Assembly: GCF_002269385.1 (NCBI RefSeq)
Contig: NZ_CP022957.1
Span: 677,001 to 741,000, forward strand
DNA: 64,000 nt
Direction: 5' to 3'
From: Maribacter cobaltidurans
GTDB lineage: Bacteria > Bacteroidota > Bacteroidia > Flavobacteriales > Flavobacteriaceae
The notes under the pieces were generated by a model, which was not told the DNA's origin, did no database searches, and was given only the letters and a program-made list of their open reading frames with translations. Position 1 is the first letter of the stretch. The number at the start of each line of letters is the position of its first letter. Shown piece by piece: positions 57,692 through 64,000 of this stretch. A program made the position numbers and the translations under genes.

Positions 57692-58189
57692 AATCCGTCA
57701 AAGGTAGGTTTTTTTATGTATTGTTAATGTAAATGACCGACCAAAATTGGCCGGTCATTTAACTTTTTACGAATACTACTCTTCCAAAATTAGTAATAAC
57801 TCAACTTGAAAACGAAGGTAAAGGCAATTTTCATATCTTGAGATTAATGAAAAAACTAAAAGATTAATGAAAGGTTAAATACGTTAACCAAATAATAAGA
57901 GTTAACAAAAACCTTAATAACGGTTGAATAGCTTTAGTAAGTAGTTCATTGTAACTTATGCGGCCCTTTATCTATATATGAATTTAAAAGATATTTCCAT
58001 TGATTTCCTTAATGGCGAAAATAGAGTTGTTAGACTCTAAAAACGGCAGTTAAAAAGACCGAGATAAGAATTCAGGGTAGTGTCCTGAAAATCGTTCGTT
58101 TTAAAATACTATCTACGATTACCTATTTAAATCGAAGTCATTGAACCTAGGAATTTTTAGGTTTGGGACATCTCATTTTTTTTGATGCC
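57692..58189. other. intergenic region without recognisable gene
   Basis: AT-rich; a short direct or inverted pairing GACCGACC/GGCCGGTC-like at about 57734-57757 (ATGACCGACCAAAATTGGCC), otherwise nothing. Presumably the deleted 5' part of the haloperoxidase lay here. Confidence 0.35.
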
Positions 58190-58224
58190 AAATTTAAAAG
58201 CCGGTTTTACCGGCTTTTAAATTT
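58190..58224 (-). terminator. terminator of the acidic lipoprotein gene
   Basis: A 16-bp perfect stem (AAATTTAAAAGCCGGT / ACCGGCTTTTAAATTT) with a 3-nt loop, about 50 bp past the stop. Confidence 0.85.
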
Positions 58225-58275
58225 CATTAAGGGATTTGGGTTGTCACTTAAGAAGTTTTGGGAAATAGATTTAGA

Positions 58276-59052
58276 TTAATCTTCTAAAAGGTCAATCTGT
58301 GCTTTAATGGCATTACGAATGCTCTGGGCCAAATCATTATTTCCATCTGGGTCAGAAGGACTGATTTCAATTGTTCCATCGGCATTACCATCAGAAGCTT
58401 GGGATAAATCCACCCCTACCGTGCTGTCAAAAACCAGGCTTAAGTCAAAATCGATCACGATACTTTCTGGGGTAGAAGAAATCGCAATATCAAAGGTCGG
58501 ATCTTCGAAATCCACTTCTACCTCATCTTCAAAATCGTGCCAAAAGATAAAAGGAGTTCCTTGTATCGTACCTTGGATAAGTACGGATTTTCCGAACAGA
58601 TCGCTGGTAGCATCAGTACTTGTGTCGAACTTGAATTCCAGTTCCTCAAAATTGCGCATGGGTAGGGAAACGTTCAGGAAACCGATCTGTCCGGCCATCA
58701 AATCAAGTTCAAAAGGACCGGCAAGTTCGATATCATCCTCGAAATCATAATAGCCGTCATCGTCCCATTGCTCGTTATCATCGGCCTCATAGTCATCTCC
58801 CGAATCTTCAAGATCGAATTCCAACTCAAATTCTTTAAGGTTCATTCGAAAATCAGTGACCACTACATCATTATTGGTGGTCTTGGCCGTAAGGGATTTC
58901 CCAGTAGGACTATTGAAAGAGCTTTTCGCGCTAACACTCAGCGTACCTGGACCATTGGGGGAATCTTCTTTAGAACAGCCAACAAGTGTCATAACCGATA
59001 GGAAAAAGACGAACTTGAAATAATTTAAATCTACTAATTGTGAATTTTTCAT
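58276..59052 (-). CDS. acidic lipoprotein, DUF4382-like at best
   Basis: A 258-residue lipoprotein: lipobox TLVGC with Cys26, then a very acidic chain, with Asp/Glu runs at about 85-105 (DLEDSGDDYEADDNEQ). The start is set at 59052, as 59091 adds residues before the signal. Beta-rich with FELDLMAGQIGFLNVSLP. Possibly calcium-binding surface protein; the family match is weak. Confidence 0.6.
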   Translation of the reverse strand: MKNSQLVDLNYFKFVFFLSVMTLVGCSKEDSPNGPGTLSVSAKSSFNSPTGKSLTAKTTNNDVVVTDFRMNLKEFELEFDLEDSGDDYEADDNEQWDDDGYYDFEDDIELAGPFELDLMAGQIGFLNVSLPMRNFEELEFKFDTSTDATSDLFGKSVLIQGTIQGTPFIFWHDFEDEVEVDFEDPTFDIAISSTPESIVIDFDLSLVFDSTVGVDLSQASDGNADGTIEISPSDPDGNNDLAQSIRNAIKAQIDLLED

Positions 59053-59950
59053 GTTAAATGATTTGGGGTTTATTTGGTATAAACAACTCAACGCTCCTAT
59101 ACCCTACCTTACATAACGACAAAAATTTATAAAATTGTGCGAAATTGATTTTAATAATCTGTAATTGAGGCCTTTCGAATTCTCATATAAATATGGAATG
59201 TAGAGTATAGTACAATGTTTTGATGTTTCGCAAGAATCATTACCTAATAATTAGGTAGGTATTGATGGCTGAAAGAATTCATAGGTATAATATCAAGTGT
59301 TCCCTGAAATACAGTGAGGGGGTGGATGTCATCACAGGAGTAATCATTATAGAAAAAACAATGACCAAAACAATTGAAGACTTATTAAAAAGACCCGGAG
59401 AAATAAAAATTCGAATTAACCATTATCTATTGGTCACAAGTTTAGGGTCTTTAACAGCGCTTTAATCAATAAAAGTGACTACGGAAGGTAAACTGACCTT
59501 ATTATAAGAAAATTTCTTGGGAAATGAAGGTCAGGTTAAACCTCAATATCAATTTTCCTCCTGTTGTTATGGGGATTCACAAAACGGCCATTTTTTCGTA
59601 CCATTTCTAAAATGTAAAATACCTTTTTAGTGGAGGTCCTGTTCGTGGTCTCTTTTATTAGTTTCGTTAGTTGACCTTTTACGGGACTCAAACTGTTTGT
59701 AAAATTCAAAATATTACAACCCTAACGTTCTACTAGTCAGAGATGCGTATTCTATTTAAATGCAGTTTGATTAGTTACTGCACTTTCCTTTAAAATAAAA
59801 AGATGGTGAATGGTAGATATCACAAACAATTACTGTTATCTCTCATAATTTTTAGTACCGGAATGCATCGTTAGTATTCTAAGGGTTGAAGCATATCTGG
59901 CCTCAATTTTTAATTATGTACAGCTACAAATCTGTTTGGGTTATTAAAAA
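59053..59950. other. about 900 bp without a clear gene at the island's right end
   Basis: Two short open stretches only: ATG 59262-59465 (+, 67 codons, MMAERIHRYN start, no family), and 59536-59721 (-, 62 codons, no proper start, containing LTKLIKETTNRTSTKKVFYI). Both may be fragments of lost genes. No RNA gene seen. Confidence 0.35.
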
Positions 59951-59969
59951 GTGACCTATTCGGTGAGTA
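59951..59969. repeat. right copy of 19-bp direct repeat
   Basis: GTGACCTATTCGGTGAGTA, same orientation as 48092-48110, 59 bp inside the right core. Confidence 0.7.
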
Positions 59970-60028
59970 TAAAAACTAAGAGCTATTTAAACCCCTATGC
60001 ATAGGCGTTTCAAGAGAAAGGTTCTAGA

Positions 60029-60044
60029 CCCTCCGGCTCCACTA
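60029..60044. repeat. attR-like core (tmRNA 3'-end copy 1)
   Basis: CCCTCCGGCTCCACTA, identical to 47976-47991; GGTTC also precedes it at the T-loop position. Confidence 0.75.
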
Positions 60045-60069
60045 AAGTCAAAATTTTAGAATCAAATGC

Positions 60070-60100
60070 GAAAGCGAGCAAATGAATAAGCTCGCTTTTT
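60070..60100 (+). terminator. terminator after copy 1 (probable original tmRNA terminator)
   Basis: AAAGCGAGC / GCTCGCTTT with T5 after it, 26 bp past the att copy. Confidence 0.75.
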
Positions 60101-60181
60101 CATTTTGTGAGATTAGCATTTGCAATCCATAGGATTGAAATTTTGATTCTCAATTACGGTAAGGAGGTCAAGGCTTTAGCC

Positions 60182-60197
60182 AATCCTCCGGCTCCAC
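60182..60197. repeat. tmRNA 3'-end copy 2
   Basis: AATCCTCCGGCTCCAC, preceded at 60156 by ACGGTAAGGAGG. One C shorter than the tmRNA end in the C-run. Shares both blocks with copy 3. Confidence 0.7.
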
Positions 60198-60206
60198 GAC
60201 ACTTGG

Positions 60207-60237
60207 AAAACCATGCCATTTGGTGTGGTTTTTTTGT
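60207..60237 (+). terminator. terminator-like hairpin after copy 2
   Basis: AAAACCA / TGGTTTT with inner CCA/TGG and a T7 tail, 9 bp past copy 2. Confidence 0.6.
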
Positions 60238-60347
60238 TTCGGGAAGTGGCAAAACCCTGTTTTGCAAACGGACCAAAACGAAAAACCGGAAGCGACAGTT
60301 TTGAGGTTTCCCATTTGCTACAACGGTAAGGAGGGAACACCACCGGT

Positions 60348-60363
60348 AATCCTCCGGCTCCAC
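60348..60363. repeat. tmRNA 3'-end copy 3
   Basis: AATCCTCCGGCTCCAC, preceded at 60323 by ACGGTAAGGAGG. No obvious hairpin follows. Confidence 0.7.
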
Positions 60364-60846
60364 TTCAAAATATCAGTCCATAATTTATTTTAATAATGTA
60401 TTCCTATCCAACATGTAGCCGTGCTTTGGTAATCATAATCGAGTAAGCCTTAAACAACTACTTGGAGAAAATGAACATTATCATTGAAATTTGTTAGGGA
60501 ATGAAGGCATTTGTTTTCAAAAATTTTATCCAGATTACCTAAGAAATTAACAAGAGTGAGTTCCTATTTCATATATCCAAGTCAAAAAAACTACAACACG
60601 GTCATTCCCATAAACTATTAAAAATCAATCAACAAGATTAACCGAGGGATACTATAACCTACTTCACTACTTAGAATTTGATAAGAACAATGTAATTTTT
60701 CAAAGAAAAATATATGATTTACAATAAGCTTAATTCGAGTAACCAAAAAGGTTCGAGGCTTATGTAAAATGATGGGTACCGGGTTAAAGAGTCAAATAAA
60801 CTTAGTACCTTAAACCGGGTAAATTAAACTTTATTTTTCTTCATGT
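60364..60846. other. intergenic region upstream of the DUF4249 gene
   Basis: AT-rich; the only pattern noted is a direct repeat ACCGGGT at 60778-60784 and 60814-60820 just before the gene, possibly regulatory. Confidence 0.4.
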
Positions 60847-61971
60847 ATGCGACCCAAACAAAACGCTAAAGCTCGAATTTTACTGCTATTATCATTCTTA
60901 AGCTTATTAGGTTGTACAAATCCACTTAGCCCAGAATATCAATTTGTTGAAGGTATCATATATATTGATGGTTTTGTAGGCACCACCGAGGGTTCTTCTT
61001 ATGTCAACATTACGGAATCCGATGTAGCACTTTATTACAGGAACATTTTTGTGAGTGGTGCCAATGTCTCTTTTGTCAATGAAGTCACTGGTGAAAAAAT
61101 AGCATTATTTGAAGAGGATTTTAAGTATGTTCCAGAGGATATTAATTTTAAGGGAGCGGTTGGAGAAAAATGGTATTTGGAGGCTACGCTACCCAATGGA
61201 AAAACCTATGTGTCCGACGTTGAGACCATCAATCCCTCTGTACCCATTAAAGACTTAAGTTTTAAGTACGAAGATAGACTGGAGTTTATTGAAGATTATG
61301 ATGCCTATGTTCCGGGACACAAAGTTTTGATAAGCTTTGATGATCCTGAAAATCAAGATAATTTCTATTACTGGCGCTATAAAACCTACGATCGTCCGAG
61401 TTTTTGTAAAATCTGTTATAGAGGTAGGTTTAGAAATGAAAATTGCATCCCAGATGAAAACGTAGAATATTATACCTATTTATGCGAAACTGATGACTGC
61501 TGGCAAATAGATTATGGAAGTAAAATCTATATCTTTTCAGATAAGTTGTCCAACGGAACTTCTACCTCATCTTTACCAGTGGCCGATATTCTGTTGACCA
61601 GAAAAACCAAAGTTCTGGTAGAAATAGAGCAATTTTCGTTAACCCTGAAAGCTTATGAATATTACCGGGCTATCAAGGATTTAGTAGATAATAACGGAGG
61701 GTTCAATGCACCTTTACCTGCAGCACTGATTGGAAATATACGTAATCCCGGAGACCCCGATGAATATGTCCTCGGAAGGTTTACCGCCGCTTCGGCATTT
61801 ACAAAATCCATCATGATTGATCGTACTACCGTTGAAGAATCTGCCATAGAGAACCCAATTATGCCCAGACCGGAGCCACCACCTTCCTCACCTGGACCTA
61901 GTTATTTGTATGCCCCATGTATTGAAAGCAGATACAAAACGCCAATAGAACCAGAAGGATGGATGGACTAA
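60847..61971 (+). CDS. DUF4249 lipoprotein
   Basis: A 374-residue lipoprotein: lipobox LSLLGC, Cys23, then YQFVEGIIYIDGFVGTTEGSSYV and a beta-rich domain with CxxC-like pairs (FCKICYRGRF, CETDDCW), as in DUF4249. These lipoproteins pair with a TonB receptor of which one follows 11 bp downstream. Confidence 0.88.
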   Translation: MRPKQNAKARILLLLSFLSLLGCTNPLSPEYQFVEGIIYIDGFVGTTEGSSYVNITESDVALYYRNIFVSGANVSFVNEVTGEKIALFEEDFKYVPEDINFKGAVGEKWYLEATLPNGKTYVSDVETINPSVPIKDLSFKYEDRLEFIEDYDAYVPGHKVLISFDDPENQDNFYYWRYKTYDRPSFCKICYRGRFRNENCIPDENVEYYTYLCETDDCWQIDYGSKIYIFSDKLSNGTSTSSLPVADILLTRKTKVLVEIEQFSLTLKAYEYYRAIKDLVDNNGGFNAPLPAALIGNIRNPGDPDEYVLGRFTAASAFTKSIMIDRTTVEESAIENPIMPRPEPPPSSPGPSYLYAPCIESRYKTPIEPEGWMD

Positions 61972-61982
61972 TAGAGGGAAAG

Positions 61983-64000
61983 ATGAAGCAAGAACGAATC
62001 TGGATTGTAGCACTTATCTTGTTGACATGTGTCGTAAACGTTATGTCTGCACAAGAACATACATTATCCTTTCAAATATTGGACGACCTTACAAATGAAC
62101 CCATCGAGAATGCACAGATAAGTTTAAGACCTTGCTCCTGTGGAGGCGTTACCGATATTAAAGGGGAATTTAAAATAACACTACCCCAAGATACGTATGT
62201 CGCCATGGTTTCCTTTATTGGTTTTAAAACCTTAGAAAGGGAAATTTTTCTCGATCAAGACCAAACTTTACGACTGAGCCTCGGTGAAGAACAGCAGCAA
62301 CTTTCGGAAGTTGTACTGACCGCTAAACGCGTAAGTGACCGTTTGGAAACATCGCAGATGGGAGCGGTTAAGTTGACTACGCTCGAACTTAAAAAAATGC
62401 CCGCAGTTTTAGGGGAGGTAGATGTTTTGAGAAGTATGACCTTATTGCCCGGTGTCAACAATGCCGGTGAAGTAAGCAACGGAATTTCTGTTAGAGGTGG
62501 TTCTTTGGACCAAAACCTACTGTTGTATGATTATGCCCCTGTTTTTAACCCTACTCACTTATTTGGTTTGTTTTCGGTATTTACGCCGGAAGCTATTGCT
62601 TCTACAGATCTCTATCGTGCCAATATTCCTGCACGCTACGGTGGAAGAACAACCTCTGTCCTAGACGTGAAAGTTAGAAACCCTTATGTGGACAAGTTTA
62701 AGTTAAGTGGTGGTATCGGTTTGGTTTCCAGTAGACTTTCTTTGGAAACACCCATTATTAAAGACAAACTGTTTTTATATGCAGGAACCAGGGCCGGGTT
62801 TACCGATTTTTTGTTGCCTATCGTTTCCAAACGTTTGGAAAAAACAAAAGCCCGGTTTTATGACCACACCATCAAATTACTATTCCTGCCCACAGATAAA
62901 GACCAAATCTCCTTCACCAATTTTTATAGCAAAGACTTTTACCAACTCGATCTCATTGCACAAGTTGAAAATGTGAATGCCGAAAGTAATCAGTACGATT
63001 TTAAAACCTTCAATAACACACTTCAATGGACGCATTCTTTCAAGGATGATTCCAGTTTAAGAACTGTTTTTCTACTCAGTAATTACACTCCTAAAACATT
63101 GTTTCCTGAAAGAGATAACAACAATGTCATAGAATATGAATCCCAAATAAATTTCGCCAGCATTTTTTCGGAATATGAGAAAAGAATAAATGAAAGGCTA
63201 AATTACTATGCTGGCATACAGGGCAATCGATACAAAATAAAACCTGGCCAACTGGATCCAGGTACGGCGCAAAGTGTTCTCCCCGTTTCTTTGGATGAGG
63301 AAACCAGCTATGAATTTTCTGCATACACGAATTTTAACTGGAACCCGATTGAACCGCTAACAGTATCCGGAGGCTTGCGGGTTACCAACTTCAGCTTTGT
63401 GGGTCCGTATACCTCCGCTACCTTTGATGAGAGTACGGGGGAGATTACTGGCATTACGGAATTTGACAAGGGAGAAAAGGTTGAAAGCTATAACGTTTTG
63501 GAGCCTCGTTTGGGACTCAATTTAAAATTGGGAAAAAACACTTCGGTAAAAGCCAGTTATGCTCGCCTAAACCAATACTTACAGAATATCTACAATTCCA
63601 CCACTCCCCTACCTACTTCCCGATGGAAAACTTCGGATACGAACATAGCACCGCAAAAAAGTGATAGTTATAGTATTGGAATCTATCAGGATATTCTGAA
63701 CAACAGGGTAGAACTTGGTTTGGAAACCTATTATAGAAAAAGTGAAAACAATTTAACCTATAAGCCAGGAGCCGATTTCTTTTTAGAGGAATTTTTAGAA
63801 CAAGATGTTGTACAAGCCAAGGGCGAAGCCTATGGCATGGAATTCAGTTTAAGAAAGCCAAAGGGTAAAATCAATGGATGGCTCAATTATACTTGGTCCA
63901 GAAGCTTTCTAAAGACAGAAAGCGAAAGATTAGCAGACCGGGTCAACAATAACGAATGGTACCCTTCAGATTTTGATAGACCCCATGTTTTTAATAGCAC
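61983..64000 (+). CDS. TonB-dependent receptor, partner of DUF4249 (runs off window)
   Basis: At least 672 codons from ATG 61983. Signal peptide ending VMSAQ, carboxypeptidase-D-like domain (ILDDLTNEPIENAQISL), plug with LRSMTLLPGVNNAGEVSNG and ISVRGGSLDQNLLLYD, then the barrel to the window end (DFDRPHVFNS). It forms an operon with the DUF4249 lipoprotein, as usual; substrate unknown. Confidence 0.9.
   Translation, partial: MKQERIWIVALILLTCVVNVMSAQEHTLSFQILDDLTNEPIENAQISLRPCSCGGVTDIKGEFKITLPQDTYVAMVSFIGFKTLEREIFLDQDQTLRLSLGEEQQQLSEVVLTAKRVSDRLETSQMGAVKLTTLELKKMPAVLGEVDVLRSMTLLPGVNNAGEVSNGISVRGGSLDQNLLLYDYAPVFNPTHLFGLFSVFTPEAIASTDLYRANIPARYGGRTTSVLDVKVRNPYVDKFKLSGGIGLVSSRLSLETPIIKDKLFLYAGTRAGFTDFLLPIVSKRLEKTKARFYDHTIKLLFLPTDKDQISFTNFYSKDFYQLDLIAQVENVNAESNQYDFKTFNNTLQWTHSFKDDSSLRTVFLLSNYTPKTLFPERDNNNVIEYESQINFASIFSEYEKRINERLNYYAGIQGNRYKIKPGQLDPGTAQSVLPVSLDEETSYEFSAYTNFNWNPIEPLTVSGGLRVTNFSFVGPYTSATFDESTGEITGITEFDKGEKVESYNVLEPRLGLNLKLGKNTSVKASYARLNQYLQNIYNSTTPLPTSRWKTSDTNIAPQKSDSYSIGIYQDILNNRVELGLETYYRKSENNLTYKPGADFFLEEFLEQDVVQAKGEAYGMEFSLRKPKGKINGWLNYTWSRSFLKTESERLADRVNNNEWYPSDFDRPHVFNS

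Larger units (their letters stand above)
47976..60044. mobile_element. mobilizable genomic island of about 12 kb inserted at ssrA
   Basis: Bounded by 16-bp identical repeats at the tmRNA 3' end and at 60029-60044. It encodes integrase next to the left end, then an outward-mirrored set (HTH, VapE-like, primase, MobC, relaxase, membrane coiled-coil protein) on the minus strand, as in NBU-like mobilizable elements, and no conjugation apparatus. Cargo is a TonB receptor, a haloperoxidase remnant and an acidic lipoprotein. A 19-bp direct repeat sits just inside each end. The cargo could also be an older insertion captured between the repeats. Confidence 0.75.

Noticed and set aside
60107..60304. 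65-codon frame across att copy 2
   Set aside because: It reads through the att copy and a hairpin terminator and resembles no protein.
60182..60363. True tRNA genes behind the CCGGCTCCAC ends
   Set aside because: No D-arm, anticodon arm or 5' acceptor strand could be found upstream; only the 3' end is present.

Overview
The window looks like a chromosomal segment of a marine-type member of the Flavobacteriaceae (Bacteroidota). Supporting signs are the TAnnTTTG-type -7 promoter elements, a tmRNA encoding the tag GENNYALAA, TonB-dependent receptors carrying carboxypeptidase-D-like N-terminal domains, a DUF4249/TonB receptor pair, DUF2911, DUF6588 and OmpA-type outer-membrane proteins, and low-GC, A-rich ribosome-binding regions. 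The genus cannot be fixed from sequence reading alone.

Region 1 (1-32.7 kb) is mostly core genome: the 5' end of mdh, gyrB, asnB, a DUF885 lipoprotein peptidase, a NYN/OST-HTH RNase-like protein, an MFS transporter, a large TPR protein paired with an outer-membrane barrel, ftsE, a three-gene operon (PLP enzyme, DgcN-like, DgcA-like) suggesting D-glutamate or D-Glu-peptide metabolism, a GH63-like glucosidase, polyphosphate glucokinase, typA and kdsA. Small secreted or barrel proteins of unknown function lie between them.

Region 2 (32.7-39.1 kb) is a probable iron/siderophore uptake locus. An AraC-type regulator is divergent from a TonB-dependent receptor, followed by DUF4198, two tiny membrane proteins and a PepSY-TM protein. 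The receptor reading frame is broken by one base at an A6 run. Region 3 (39.1-47.4 kb) has an OMPLA phospholipase, a PHP-type phosphodiesterase, and a membrane-protein cassette: a small winged-helix regulator, a Coq4-like protein, DUF4153, DUF1361 and a decayed DUF2809 gene. Two genes of the cassette share an identical 22-bp promoter/operator block.

Region 4 (47.6-60.4 kb) is a tmRNA gene with a mobilizable island of about 12 kb inserted at its 3' end. The island carries a tyrosine integrase, relaxase, MobC, a Toprim primase, a VapE-like helicase and an excisionase-like HTH protein, plus cargo: a TonB receptor, a broken vanadium-haloperoxidase/PAP2 remnant and an acidic lipoprotein. Copies of the tmRNA 3' end lie at 60,029, 60,182 and 60,348. 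The first two are each followed by a terminator-like hairpin, which suggests repeated insertions at one site. A 19-bp direct repeat sits just inside both island ends. Region 5 (60.8-64 kb) begins a DUF4249/TonB receptor pair that runs off the window.

The most interesting signals are the serial attachment-site array behind the tmRNA, the duplicated promoter/operator of the Coq4-like cassette, the A-tract frameshift in the siderophore receptor, and an 18-bp tandem duplication next to the metal-binding motif of the DUF885 protein. All family assignments come from reading motifs by eye; no database search was run.
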